In this document: positions 1 to 12,400 of the stretch, in pieces
Layout of the letters: every line of letters begins with the position of its first letter
Numbering within the stretch: the first letter of the stretch is position 1
Assembly: GCA_964019135.1 (NCBI GenBank)
Contig: OZ025257.1
Location: 27,140,352 to 27,204,351, forward strand
Length of the DNA stretch: 64,000 nt
Origin: Arenicola marina
Lineage: Eukaryota; Annelida; Polychaeta; Arenicolidae
Reading direction: 5' to 3'
Notes under the pieces: generated by a model
Told to the model about the DNA's origin: nothing
Databases searched by the model: none
Seen by the model: only the letters and a program-made list of their open reading frames with translations
Translations under genes and position numbers: made by a program

Positions 1-126
1 GCTAAGCCAGGTCACTCACGGCATCCCTGGGACAACGAATGATGGGGAGTGAACTGGAGTAGAGGCCCCCTAATCGCCTGGTCCATATGAGATCAAATCA
101 ATATCAACAGATAATTCGCTTTAGTT

Positions 127-345
127 GGCCTAGTCCATGAAACACTATTTACATGGTCCACTGGCCTAGTCCATGAAACTATGTTTACATCGTCCACTGG
201 CCTAGTCCATGAAACTATTTACATGGTCCACTTGCCTAGTCCATGAAACTATGTTTACATCGTCCACTGGCCTAGTCCATGAAACTCTATTTACATGGTC
301 CACTTGCCTAGTCCATGTTTACATGGTCCACTGGCCTAGTCCATG
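127..345. repeat. Minisatellite, about 36 bp unit, 6 copies
   Basis: Tandem copies of a unit beginning GGCCTAGTCCATGAAACTAT and ending in ACATGGTCCACT or ACATCGTCCACT. The same array occurs in copy B at about 28720-28937. It probably lies downstream of the transporter's coding end. Confidence 0.85.
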
Positions 346-607
346 AAACTATACATATATTTATATGTTCATATGTATAAGGCAAACCATACACGGTCAC
401 CTGGTCATACTGGCACTTCGACTCTCCTCAAAATTCACCCGCATATGAAATCATTATTAAATGAATCAGATACGCCATTTCAACTACAACGTCAGTATCT
501 ACAACAGCGCAGCCACGTGTCCTAAACCCAGAACGCCATCTCTGGTTACCATTTTACCAACAACAAATACTGCGATCATGCAAACTGTGGAGATGTGAAT
601 CTCGTAT

Positions 608-686
608 GTGCCTCCACAAAGAGTCGGTGCCTCCACAAAGAGTCGGTGCCTCCACAAAGAGTCGGTGGCTCCACAAGAAGTCGGTG
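608..686. repeat. Minisatellite, 19 bp unit, 4 copies
   Basis: Unit GTGCCTCCACAAAGAGTCG, four copies here and three in copy B (29200-29259). Confidence 0.85.
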
Positions 687-987
687 CCAGGAGCGGAAAT
701 CCGAGTAGTGTTTAACCAAGATATAAGGACAAAACATTAAGCCCGCTGGGCACTTTAATTGAGCTGGTCTGAGAATTGTTTTATGCTAAGGCAGGGTTAA
801 AGCAGTCATGGTAAACGACTTGAATACCGTATAAGATAGTCATTGAGCAAAACATACAGGGATTAATCGCAAAAAATACGCCCGTCATAACGTGCTCGTA
901 TAGAAGTAGTCGCGTCTGAACCTGTCTCTATCATAACGCTAAGGGTGAAAAACGCCAGAATTCATGTCGTGCTAGTTGGCAAACAGG

Positions 988-1255
988 TTAGTAAACAAGT
1001 CATAACGCGCTTGTATTGACAAACACGTCCTAACACGCTAGTAAACTAGTCATAACGCGCTTGTATTGACAAACACGTCCTAACACGCTAGTAAACAAGT
1101 CATAATGCGCTTGTATTGACAAACACGTTCTAACACGCCAGTAAACAAGTCATAACGCGCTTGTATTGACAAACACGTCCTAACAGGCTAGTAAACAAGT
1201 CATAACGCGCTTGTATTGACAAACACGTCCTAACACGCTAGTAAACAAATCATAT
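988..1255. repeat. Minisatellite, 50 bp unit, about 5 copies
   Basis: Unit begins GTAAACAAGTCATAACGCGC and contains TTGTATTGACAAACACG. About five copies here against about ten in copy B. Confidence 0.88.
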
Positions 1256-1479
1256 AACTATTATTACCCTATTACTGATAAAACTATAACACAAACTATA
1301 TATAGATACATATATAGATGCCCATGACATATATAGATCTCCCGTCACAGTGCGCCAATATGGCTAAAAGTAAGACATATAACCCCAGTTCATATCCAGT
1401 CACAACGTCACCAAATGTATATGTATAGCATATATATATATAGCATATGTATATATCAATTCATGTAGCGTCAATATTG

Positions 1480-1780
1480 ATATATGAAGTCGACAATATT
1501 GCTATATCAAGTCGTCCATATTGATATATCAAGTCGTCCATATTGATACATCAAGTCGTCAATATTGATATATCAAGTCGTCAATATTGATATATCAAGT
1601 CGTTCATATTGATATATCAAGTCGTCCATATTGATATATTAAATCGTCCATATTGATATATCGATTCATGCCGTGTCAATATTTATATCTCAAGTCGACA
1701 ATATTGATATCTCAAGTCGACAATATCGATATATCAAGTCGTCCATATTGATATATCGATTCACGCCGTGTCCATATTGA
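1480..1780. repeat. AT-rich minisatellite, about 22 bp unit
   Basis: Degenerate repeats of TGATATATCAAGTCGTCCA. Copy B has the matching array at about 30295-30600. Confidence 0.8.
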
Positions 1781-1827
1781 TATGGCTCTAACGCGCTAGG
1801 CGCTAGAATTTGGATAATTGCGTCGTA

Positions 1828-1942
1828 CTGATTAATTATATATTATAATAATAAACAGCATGTCGCACTAATTAATTATATATTATAATAATAAACAGCA
1901 TGTCGCACTAATTAATTATATATTATAATAATAAACAGCATG
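1828..1942. repeat. Minisatellite, 40 bp unit, 3 copies
   Basis: Unit contains TAATTATATATTATAATAAT followed by AAACAGCATGTC. Three copies here, two in copy B (30651-30728). Confidence 0.85.
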
Positions 1943-2711
1943 TCTGTATAGCGAGTCTGTATCATATCACCATTCAGGTGAGTCAACCAATGTCGAGAGA
2001 GTATAGCACTGCCATGTAAAACATGACAAAGTTATACAGGACACGCAATGCACGTCAGACACAATACTAACTATATAGCAAATCAATCTCGTGATAGAGG
2101 CCGCCGGTGGCGCCTCACGCGCATAATCTAGGTACTGTCCCCGTGCGGAACCCTCGGGCCGTGCCTCCTGGCATCGTACGTACCCATCAGGACACAAGTC
2201 TTACATCATGAGCATTCACAATCCGCGCAGAGGTCCGCCCTCCCCACGCTGCCTGGCAAGGGTAACCGCCGCATGCACTTTGAGCGTGTCACGCTGACAT
2301 GCAGAGCTTTCTGGTTCAGTTTTCGTGTTCATTGTTCAACGGGCGAGGAACGTAATGAGCAAGTAAAAATCGTTTTCAAGTTCTCATGTGGCAGAATGTG
2401 GTATATTCTCCACCTAGAGATCACGGGAACCAGGAATCAGCAATCGAAGCCTATACCGATGATATATACGTTCAACATAAAAGCTTTTGAAACGATAAAA
2501 AGTACACGGTACCATCAGGTGATTTTCGTGATGGCACACGTGGTGAATAAATATACCCCTGTCTCCCGAACGACGCTTGGAAACTATATGGCACGGTGAG
2601 TGCCCCCCCATGACGTGATCCACGGCAACCAGCTAGGATATGAAATATACAACTTTCTCGTGTCTTGCTCTCTCGCGTTGATTCTCGCGTGATTTCCTAT
2701 CCTTGACCCAC
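1943..2711. other. Sequence downstream of the copy A stop codon, no gene seen
   Basis: Probable 3' untranslated or flanking DNA of the transporter copy. The open frames on both strands show no family resemblance. The same applies to 30730-31488 in copy B. Confidence 0.5.
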
Positions 2712-2779
2712 TCAGGCGTCGACAGGCACATCCTGGGGCACAACCAGCAGCGTCTTCTGCAGTGTGATGGTCAAATTCG
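2712..2779 (-). CDS. SLC7A5: SLC7 last coding exon (copy A)
   Basis: Encodes [17 protein letters not shown] and a stop, the same as copy B, behind the same CTTCCAG acceptor. The 3' untranslated region presumably runs into the AT-rich sequence and small arrays toward position 1. Confidence 0.86.
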
Positions 2780-5700
2780 CTGGAAGGTCAAGGACAGAGA
2801 GAGGTTGTCTTACTGCCAACGAAGGATGAAATCGACATGCATCAAAAAGTCCTGTTTCCATGTTAGGGTGAACCATTGTTTTAGCATAGCTCACGTATAT
2901 CTCACGCCTACTATAGACTACGTAATACATTTCGTGGGTTCTAGCATAGAAGATGGACCCATCAAATCGACATGAAAACATGAACACATTCACAATCGAA
3001 CACTACCTATAATTAGTATCGAATGATGGGGCTAACAGAGTAGCAGAAGGCAACAAGGCAAATTAATTTCAAACATGTTATTAGTAAAAATGTGTTTTAA
3101 ATTGTTCTCTGCAAGACCAGACAAAAACAACATTTGATCAGGAATTTTAAAAAACTATCGTTGTTTTAAATGGCTAAATTTAAATAAAATTACACCATAT
3201 GCGCGCTTCCAGTGTCTAACATATACTGGGGTTCATTTCCCGTACAACGGTCCCCAGGCGCCACGTACCGACGAATTTGTTGAATGACTTTGGTTTGTTT
3301 TTCCAGACGACGCCGAGGATGTAGACTGGGATGCCGGTACAGACGATAAGCAGACCCATCCCCGTGGACCGCGGCTCGGCGTACAGCGGAACAATCAGCA
3401 GGAACAAGCAGAACAGCAGGAAGGTGATGGGCACCAGCAGGGGGAACTGAAATGTACATAAACATACATATATATAGGGGGATGATAGGGCACCAGCAGG
3501 GGGAACTGAAATGTACATAAACATACATATATATAGGGGGATGATAGGGCACCAGCAGGGGGAACTGAAATGTACATAAACATACATATATATAGGGGGG
3601 TGATAGGGCACCAGCAGGGGGAACTGAAATGTACATAAACATACATATATATAGGGGGGTGATAGGGCACCAGCAGGGGGAATTGAAATGTACATAAACA
3701 TACATATATATAGGGGGGTGATAGGGCACCAGCAGGGGGAACTGAAACGTACATAAACATACATATATATATAGGGGGATGATAGGGCACCAGCAGGGGG
3801 AACTGAAATGTACATAAACATACATATATATAGGGGGGTGATAGGGCACCAGCTGGGGGAACTGAAATGTACATAAACATACATATATATAGGGGGGTGA
3901 TAGGGCACCAGCAGGGGGAACTGAAATGTACATAAACATACATATATATAGGGGGGTGATAGGGCACCAGCAGGGGGAACTGAAATGTACATAAGTGAGT
4001 AACTGACCCATGGGCACGTGTGTGACTGACGCCTGGGGCAGTGTGTGACTGATGCCTGGACCAGTGAGTGACTGACGCCTGGGTCAGTGAGTGATTGACC
4101 CATGGGCATGTGAGTGACTGACGCCTGGACCAGTGAGTGACTGACGCCTGGGTCAGTGAGTGATTGACCCATGGGCATGTGAGTGACTGACGCCTGGACC
4201 AGTGAGTGACTGACGCCTGGGTCAGTGAGTGATTGACCCATGGGCACGTGAGTAACTGACCCATGGGCACGTGAGTGACTGACGCCTGGGTCAGTGAGTG
4301 ACTGACGCCTGGGTCAGTGAGTGACTGACGCCTGGGTCAGTGAGTGACTGACGCCTGGGTCAGTGAGTGACTGACCCCTGGGCCAGTGAGTGACTGACGC
4401 CTGGGTCAGTGAGTGACTGACGCCTGGGTCAGTGAGTGACTGACGCCTGGGTCAGTGAGTGACTGACGCCTGGGTCAGTGAGTGACTGACGCCTGGGTCA
4501 GTGAGTGACTGACGCCTGGGCCAGTGAGTGACTGATGCCTGGGGCAGTGTGTGACTGACGCCTGGGGCAGTGTGTGACTGACGCCTGGACCAATGAATAA
4601 CTGGGGCCAGTCAGTGACTGACGCCTGGGTCGGTGAGTGACTGACGCATGGACCAGTGAGTGACTGACCCCTGGGCCAGTGAGTGACTGGGGCCAGTGAG
4701 TGATTGACCCCTGTGTCAGTGAATTACTGACCCCTGGGCCAGTGAGTGACTGAACCCTGGGCCAGTGAGTGACTGACCCCTGGGCCAGTGAGTGACTGAC
4801 CCCTGGGCCAGTGAGTGACTGACGCCTGGGTCAGTGAGTGACTGACGCTTGGGTCAGTGTGTGACTGACGCCTAGGGCAGTGTGTGACTGACGCCTGGGT
4901 CAGTGAGTGACTGACGCCTGGGTCAGTGAGTGACTGACCCCTGGGCCAGTGAGTGACTGACGCCTGGGTCAGTGAGTGACTGACGCCTGGGTCAGTGAGT
5001 GACTGACGCCTGGGTCAGTGAGTGACTGACGCTTGGGTCAGTGTGTGACTGACGCCTGGGGCAGTGTGTGACTGACGCCTGGGTCAGTGAGTGACTGACG
5101 CCTGGGTCAGTGAGTGACTGACCCCTGGGCCAGTGAGTGACTGACGCCTGGGTCAGTGAGTGACTGACGCCTGGGTCAGTGAGTGACTGACGCCTGGGTC
5201 AGTGAGTGACTGACGCTTGGGTCAGTGAGTGACTGAGGCCTGGGCCAGTGAGTGACTGATGCTTGGGGCAGTGTGTGACTGACGCCTGGGGCAGTGTGTG
5301 ACTGACGCCTGGGACAGTGAGGGACTGACGCCTGGATCAATGAATAACTGGGGCCAGTCAGTGACTGACGCCTGGGTCGGTGAGTGACTGACGCATGGAC
5401 CAGTGAGTGACTGACCCCTGGGCCAGTGAGTGACTGGGGCCAGTGAGTGATTGACCCCTGTGTCAGTGAATTACTGACCCCTGGGCCAGTGAGTGACTGA
5501 ACCCTGGGCCAGTGAGTGACTGACCCCTGGGCCAGTGAGTGACTGACCCCTGGGCCAGTGAGTGACTGGGGCCAGTGAGTGATTGACCCCTGTGTCAGTG
5601 AATTACTGAACCCTGGGCCAGTGAGTGATTGACCCCTGTGTCAGTGAATTACTAACCCCTGGGCCAGTGAGTGACTGGGGCCAGTGAGTGACTGACCCCT

Positions 5701-8700
5701 GGGCCAGTGAGTGACTGACCCCTGGGCCAGTGAGTGACTGGGGCCAGTGAGTGATTGACCCCTGTTTCAGTGAATTACTGACCCCTGGGCCAGTGAGTGA
5801 CTGACCCCTGGGCCAGTGAGTGACTGACCCCTGGGCCAGTGAGTGACTGGGGCCAGTGAGTGATAGACCCCTGTGTCAGTGAATTACTGACCCCTGGGCC
5901 AGTGAGTGACTGACCCCTGGGCCAGTGAGTGACTGACCCCTGGGCCAGTGAGTGACTGGGGTCAGTGAGTGAGAGACGCCTGAGCCAGTAAGTGACTTAA
6001 TGTCTCACCTTAATGGGGCGCTCCATCTTGGGTTTCTTGTAGCGTAGGTAGAGCATGCCGGCGATGGACATACCGACGGAGAGCCACTGGACGAAGCTCA
6101 TGTAGTTAAGCAGCTGCCACATGTCATTGGAGACCAGGTAGATGAGAGACAGCCCTCCCTGTGAACAATGAACCACAGAGATCAGCATTAAGCACATACA
6201 CCCAGCCAACACGCCAACACGCCAACCAAGACACTTCGCCGGCGTAGCTGCAAGTCGCTTTCCGTTTGTCTAAACCAAATAAGCTTATATGATAATGTTT
6301 CACCTCTTTAACATTTATCAGTATGGATGTAGAAATATCACACGATTTAGCCATGATTACATATCATACTTCATTATACATAATTCCTTCAATATTGTTG
6401 AAATGTAAAAAAGCAGTCTTCACGTTACAAACTGTTCTTTTATAAGTCTTATTTACAAATTACAAGTAAATAATCTGGGATTTTTTTTTCCAAAACCGCT
6501 TAAGATTATTCATATTACTCCTCACAATATTCTTTGCGCTGACACCAAATTATTACAAATTATTGTATTAATTGGAATTTTCATTGGGATCATATTAGAG
6601 TTAAATAAAGAGCAAGCGCTAGCATTGGCAGATTATTCAAGCACCGCGGGAGACACAGACACACACAATGAGAGACAAGACATGATATAACAACTCGTAT
6701 CATTCATACTCCAACCGTTCAAAGAGACACGTTTTCACATGTTCACATTGTGCCATCCATCGCCATAAAAATCCGTCAGTGGTCCCGATAAAAAACTATT
6801 AAAAATACCACTTCCGGTACTCACCCTTCCGGTATGGAGACGTTCCAACAACGTTCCAGACATAACAAAAAACACGTGACCTGAAGCACGTGACTTACCG
6901 AGAAGAGCATGGCTGGCAGAGGAGTGAAGTTCTGCATGTGAATCATACCAAAAATGGCCGGCAGCTGTCCTTGCCGGGCACCAACGAAGAACAGTCTGAT
7001 GTGCAGAGGGAGGAAGACAGAAGAGCCCGTACAGAACAGTGGTTAGATATATAGCCAACCCATTTACCAAGCGCTCTGAGCCACTTCTGGTTTCCACGCG
7101 CCGTCGTTTGTCATCACTAACAGGCGACTTCCAATCGGATTAGCAACAGAAACGATTTCCCACTTACCTGCCTGGTAAGCAGCAGAGCGACTAGGTTATA
7201 ACTTTACATGCAGAAGTCTTAAAATATATTACAATAAAACAGAGAACGAGTTTAGAGATGCATGCACCGTGCCCAGAATTATATAACATCAGCATTGGTT
7301 AATAAACAAAACGGCCTAATTTATTACAGTATTCTAGTTTTGAAATGGTGTACATAAGTACAGTTGTCGGTAAGGTAGGTGTACTTCTGCCACCTTGGTG
7401 CCCGCCAATGTATGGGCTAAACCGGCCACGGTGTCTCCCGGAACAATAAGGGGAAATTATACGTGCAGCATTCCCCAGATTCACATGGCGTGCACGATCA
7501 TACAGGACCACACAGGACCACAGAGGACCACAGAGGACCGAGGCTCTTGCTATTGACTTGCAGCTCAGCGTAGAATCATCAACTGTGCTACGGAACCACC
7601 TCTGCCCCTCCCGATACAGGCGGTTCAGCCCCAAGAGGAACTTTGATTTTTCCTTTCAAAGGATGTAATTATGGAACGGATATAACCAAAATGCCGACAA
7701 TCAGACGAGTTGCAAGCCCCATACCGGATTAACCAATACCCACTGCTATCATTCCAAGGTTTTATTTATACCCACATTAATACATGACAACCGAGGCAAA
7801 ACATTGATTAATTTGATTGAATTATGTATGAGGCTTATTAACCTCTGCAGGTAATATAGCGACGAAAGGTCAATGAAGCGAGGAACCATGTCTCCGGATG
7901 TAACCCCATACTCTTTGCAAAGAAAGACACGGGATCTTTATCCTTCACAAGCAAGGATTATTTGCACAGGCGGGATTCGAATCCCGCACCGGCTGCTTGA
8001 GCTAGGCCCCCGGTTTGCGCCTCAGTAATTCCAGATTGCCGATGAGTCCCACACAACAAGCCCTATGCAGAGATATATACAGAGAGCTGTTAAAAGGTTA
8101 GTCGCCGTGATACACCAGACTCGTGACGTGACGTACTCACATGCAGTCTCCTGCGAGATGTCATGGCAACCGGGAGTCTTGGCCAATACAATACTTAGGT
8201 CATACCCACGTCACCACTCTTGCTATATTATACATATTTTTTTACCTACGCCAACTTGCTTCCATCGGCCACGTGCGAAAATCGCCTTACGGGGTGATTT
8301 TTCGTTACGACAAAAGATTAAACAGAACTCCGGTGTTAACGTTTACATAAAAAGTTAAAGTAATATAAATTCAAAGGCGATGTGTACGCACGAGCGTGAG
8401 GAGAGCGCGCGGGAGTACTTGCGCCCAGAGGGACGCCTGATTCGTTAGCCCTGGAGTAGGGTAGGTCATACTCTCTACTTACAGAGAATAGCAAGGCGGG
8501 GAGCGGGGTAAAGGTCTCCATGTTGATCATAGCCAGCGCCTCAGGCAAATGACCTTGGCAAGCTCCCACAAAAAACAACCTGCAAGGCGCAAAACAACAC
8601 CGCAGACCATCAAAACACGTCACATTGCCTCCAGAGAGAGGTCAGCCGCCATTTTGGGGTTGTTTAAGACAATATCTGGGCTTCTGTTTGTCCAGACCAG

Positions 8701-9313
8701 AGGGCGCTGCACGTTAGCGTTGGTCGCGATACGTTTAAACAGTAGAACACAACGTTTCAAGGACATAGAGGGTATTAACTGATACAGCACCTTGTGCTTA
8801 TATCCCTCGTTGTCAAGGACAACAGATTCTGCCCTTCTCCCGTTGCCAGAGACAACACTGTGCATGTTCAACCTTGCGAGGACCAATACGGTACGCGGAA
8901 GTTTGACTGCGCCTCTACCCGTTACCACGGACAACAGGGTACGTTTTGCCCCGTTGCCATGGACACAAATTGATGCCTCAACCCGCACTTATTGGCAGAT
9001 GAGCAGCCCAAAGGCCTTGATGTCATAAGATCATAGACAACAAATATAATGCTGAAATGAACCTCATTTTCCCCTAACATCACCATTCACATCTCAGCTA
9101 AAATTGTGGTTCCGTTATGACAAACGTCGCTGAATTACAACAGCTCCCAGCACTACATGAGCGCGCTATGATAAGATATTGGCCCCGGTAAGCGGGACTC
9201 CGGACTCACCTTCCGGACGTGAAGAGAAGTCCGTTGACGCCGCCGAAACAGGACAAGGACACGAAGACCGGGATGATCCAAGCCATGACCCCAAAGACAC
9301 GATCGGCGAAGAT
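2712..9313 (-). CDS. SLC7A5: Duplicated 3' half of the SLC7 transporter (copy A)
   Basis: A second set of the terminal exons on the same strand: 9313-9210, one of 8579-8483 or 6995-6899, 6158-6009, 3446-3269 and 2779-2712. All splice sites and phases are kept. The exons encoding everything before TM8 are missing. To the right there is only the donor-type minisatellite, then AGXT2-like and transposon DNA. It could be a dead partial duplicate or an alternative 3' end spliced onto the upstream half of the main gene. One conserved arginine has become cysteine (exon 8483-8579), which hints at relaxed selection. I see no broken frame. Confidence 0.85.
3269..3446 (-). CDS. SLC7A5: SLC7 exon 178 nt: TM11-TM12 (copy A)
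   Basis: Same protein as 32046-32223 ([26 protein letters not shown]). Its acceptor end is repeated about ten times upstream (3446, 3505, 3564, 3623, 3682, 3741, 3802, 3861, 3920, 3979). The copy at 3682 has lost its AG. Confidence 0.9.
3431..3995 (-). repeat. 59-bp minisatellite made of a splice acceptor and exon start (copy A)
   Basis: About ten units of 59 bp (one of 61). On the minus strand each unit reads intron (TATATATGTATGTTTATGTA), the acceptor CATTTCAG, then TTCCCCCTGCTGGTGCCC. Those are the true acceptor and the first six codons (FPLLVP) of the exon at 3269-3446. The unit then runs back into the polypyrimidine stretch. Open frames here are a by-product. Confidence 0.93.
3996..5990. 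repeat. 23-bp minisatellite, about 2 kb (copy A)
   Basis: Unit GTCAGTGAGTGACTGACGCC plus TGG, with variants (GACCCCTGGGCC; GGGGCCAGTGAGTGA). It fills the intron between the 150-nt and 178-nt exons, starts next to the donor at 6009 and touches the 59-bp array at its other end. By length about 85 units. Confidence 0.93.
6009..6158 (-). CDS. SLC7A5: SLC7 exon 150 nt: TM9-TM10 (copy A)
   Basis: Fifty codons with [15 protein letters not shown] and [10 protein letters not shown], the same protein as copy B. Donor AAG|GTGAGA is followed within about 25 bp by the 2-kb 23-bp array. Confidence 0.9.
6160..6898. other. Intron between the 97-nt version b and 150-nt exons (copy A)
   Basis: AT-rich unique sequence with no coding signal. 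The equivalent in copy B is 33494-34233. Confidence 0.6.
6899..6995 (-). CDS. SLC7A5: SLC7 97-nt exon, version b (copy A)
   Basis: Reads [18 protein letters not shown] then [14 protein letters not shown], the same protein as 34234-34330, with ATCAG acceptor and GTAAGT donor. It lies 1.5 kb downstream of version a, so the alternative pair predates the duplication. Confidence 0.86.
7884..8027 (-). mobile_element. tRNA-derived SINE, family 2 (copy A)
   Basis: On the minus strand a B-box-like GGGATTCGAATCCC is followed by a tail with GGATAAAGATCCCGTGTCTT and a CATGGTTC end. The same tail occurs at 60482-60660. It lies in the intron between the two 97-nt exons. Confidence 0.65.
8483..8579 (-). 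CDS. SLC7A5: SLC7 97-nt exon, version a (copy A)
   Basis: Reads [18 protein letters not shown] then [14 protein letters not shown] with intact splice sites. It differs from copy B by an arginine-to-cysteine change in the conserved GA-R-E/Q-G motif (TGC here, CGC in copy B; base 8560), a CpG-type transition. Confidence 0.87.
9210..9313 (-). CDS. SLC7A5: SLC7 exon 104 nt: TM8 (copy A)
   Basis: Same protein segment as 36551-36654 ([17 protein letters not shown]) with the same CTCCAG acceptor and GTGAGT donor. It is the first exon kept in copy A. Upstream of it the intron is the 43-bp array, with no exon body at its far end. Confidence 0.88.
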
Positions 9314-9459
9314 CTGGAGCAGTACAACAAAATATATCTCATATCATACTGACTTACACACTGGTTGTCAGTACAGACTAAACCGGTCCGCGCATATTAA
9401 TAGTAACAGTAATAATAGCAAGACAATCGCACATTTTCGACCTCTGATTACTTCAATTC

Positions 9460-12400
9460 TTACCACAGCCACGGCGTCGGCCTCTTTGATCCCGCAATAC
9501 CCTTACCACAGCCACGGCGTCGGCCTCTTTGATCTTGCAATACCCTAACCAACAGCCGCGGCGTCGGCCTCTTTGATCTTTCAAAACCCTAACCACAGCC
9601 ACGGCGTCGGCCTCTTTGATCCCGCAATACCCTTACCACAGCCACGGCGTCGGCCTCTTTGATCTTGCAACACCCTAACCAACAGCCGCGGCGTCGGCCT
9701 CTTTGATCTTTCAAAACCCTTACCACAGCCACGGCGTCGGCCTCTTTGATCTTTCAATACCCTAACCACAGCCACGGCGTCGGCCTCTTTGATCTTTCAA
9801 TACCCTGACCACAGTCACGGCGTCGGCCTCTTTGGACTTGCAATACCCTAACCACAGCCACGGCGTCGGCATCTTTGATCTTTCAATACCCTGACCACAG
9901 CTACGGCGTCGGCCTCTTTGATCTTCCAATACCCTTACCGCAGCCACGGCTTCTTTGATCTTGCAAAACCCTAACCACAGCCACGGCGTCGGCCTTTTTG
10001 ATCTTTCAAAACCCTTACCACAGCCACGGCGTCGGCCTCTTTGATCTTGCAATACCCTAACCAACAGCCGCGGCGTCGGCCTCTTTGATCTTTCAAAACC
10101 CTAACCACAGCCACGGCGTCGGCCTCTTTGATCTTTCAATACCCTAACCACAGCCACGGCGTCGGCCTCTCTGATCTTTCAATACCCTGACCACAGCCAC
10201 GGCGTCGGCCTCTTTGGTCTTGCAATACCCTAACCACAGCCACGGCGTCGGCCTCTTTGATCTTTCAATACCCTGACCACAGCTACGGCGTCGGCCTCTT
10301 TGATCTTCCAATACCCTTACCGCAGCCACGGCTTCTTTGATCTTGCAAAACCCTAACCACAGCCACGGCGTCGGCCTCTTTGATCTTTCAAAACCCTTAC
10401 CACAGCCACGGCGTCGGCCTCTTTGATCTTGCAAAACCCTAACCACAGCCACGGCGTCGGCCTCTTTGATCTTTCAAAACCCTTACCACAGCCACGGCGT
10501 CGGCCTCTTTGATCTTGCAATACCCTAACCAACAGCCGCGGCGTCGGCCTCTTTGATCTTTCAAAACCCTAACCACAGCCACGGCGTCGGCCTCTTTGAT
10601 CTTTCAAAACCCTAACCAACAGCCGCGGCGTCGGCCTCTTTGATCTTTCAAAACCCTAACCACAGCCACGGCGTCGGCCTCTTTGATCTTTCAATACCCT
10701 AACCAACAGCCGCGGCGTCGGCCTCTTTGATCTTTCAAAACCCTAACCACAGCCACGGCGTCGGCCTCTTTGATCTTGCAATACCCTAACCAACAGCCGC
10801 GGCGTCGGCCTCTTTGATCTTTCAAAACCCTAACCAACAGCCGCGGCGTCGGCCTCTTTGATCTTTCAAAACCCTAACCAACAGCCGCGGCGTCGGCCTC
10901 TTTGATCTTTCAAAACCCTAACCAACAGCCGCGGCGTCGGCCTCTTTGATCCCGCAATACCCTTACCACAGCCACGGCGTCGGCCTCTTTGATCCCGCAA
11001 TACCCTTACCACAGCCACGGCGTCGGCCTCTTTGATCTTGCAATACCCTAACCAACAGCCGCGGCGTCGGCCTCTTTGATCTTGCAATACCCTAACCACA
11101 GCCACGGCGTCGGCCTCTTTGATCTTTCAATACCCTAACCACAGCCACGGCGTCGGTCTTTTTGATCTTGCAATACCCTTACCACAGCCACGGCGTCGGC
11201 CTCTTTGATCTCGCAATACCCTTACCACAGCCACGGCGTCGGCCTCTTTGACCTCGCAATACCCTTACCACAGCCACGGCGTCGGCCTCTTTGATCTCGT
11301 AATACCCTTACTACAGCCACGGCGTCGACCTCTTTGATCTTGCAATACCCTTACCAAAGCCACGGCGTCGGCCTCTTTGACCTCGCAATACCCTCACCAC
11401 AGCCACGGCGTCGGCCTCTTTGATCTTCCAATACCCTTACCACAGCCACGGCGTCGGCCGCTTTGATCTTTCAATACCCTTACCACAGCCACGGCGTCGG
11501 CCTCTTTGATCTCGCAATACCCTTACCACAGCCACGGCCTCTTTGATCTTACAATACCTTTCCCACAGCCAGGGCGTCGGCCTCTTTGATCCCGCAATAC
11601 CCTAACCACCGCCACGGCGTCGGCCTCTTTGATCTCCCAATACCCTAACCACCGCCACGGCGTCGGCCTCTTTGATCTTCCAATACCCTAACCACCGCCA
11701 CGGCGTCGGCCTCTTTGATCTTGCAATACCCTAACCACAGCCACGGCGTCGGCCTCTTTGATCTTTCAATACCCTAACCACAGCCACGGCGTCGGTCTTT
11801 TTGATCTTGCAATACCCTTACCACAGCCACGGCGTCGGCCTCTTTGATCTCGCAATACCCTTACCACAGCCACGGCGTCGGCCTCTTTGACCTCGCAATA
11901 CCCTTACCACAACCACGGCGTCGGCCTCTTTGATCTCGTAATACCCTTACTACAGCCACGGCGTCGACCTCTTTGATCTTGCAATACCCTTACCAAAGCC
12001 ACGGCGTCGGCCTCTTTGACCTCGCAATACCCTCACCACAGCCACGGCGTCGGCCTCTTTGATCTTCCAATACCCTTACCACAGCCACGGCGTCGGCCGC
12101 TTTGATCTTTCAATACCCTTACCACAGCCACGGCGTCGGCCTCTTTGATCTCGCAATACCCTTACCACAGCCACGGCCTCTTTGATCTTACAATACCTTT
12201 CCCACAGCCAGGGCGTCGGCCTCTTTGATCCCGCAATACCCTAACCACCGCCACGGCGTCGGCCTCTTTGATCTCCCAATACCCTAACCACCGCCACGGC
12301 GTCGGCCTCTTTGATCTTCCAATACCCTAACCACCGCCACGGCGTCGGCCTCTTTGATCTCGCAATACCCTTACCACAGCCACGGCGTCGGCCTCTTTGA

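Noticed and set aside
1967-2197. Minus-strand frame downstream of the SLC7 stop with DYAREAPPAAS
   Set aside because: It lies past the stop of the last coding exon, with no acceptor linking it and no family match.
3190-4270. Frames of 275-343 codons rich in P, Y and C
   Set aside because: They read through the 59-bp and 23-bp arrays; only the 178-nt exon at 3269-3446 is real coding sequence.
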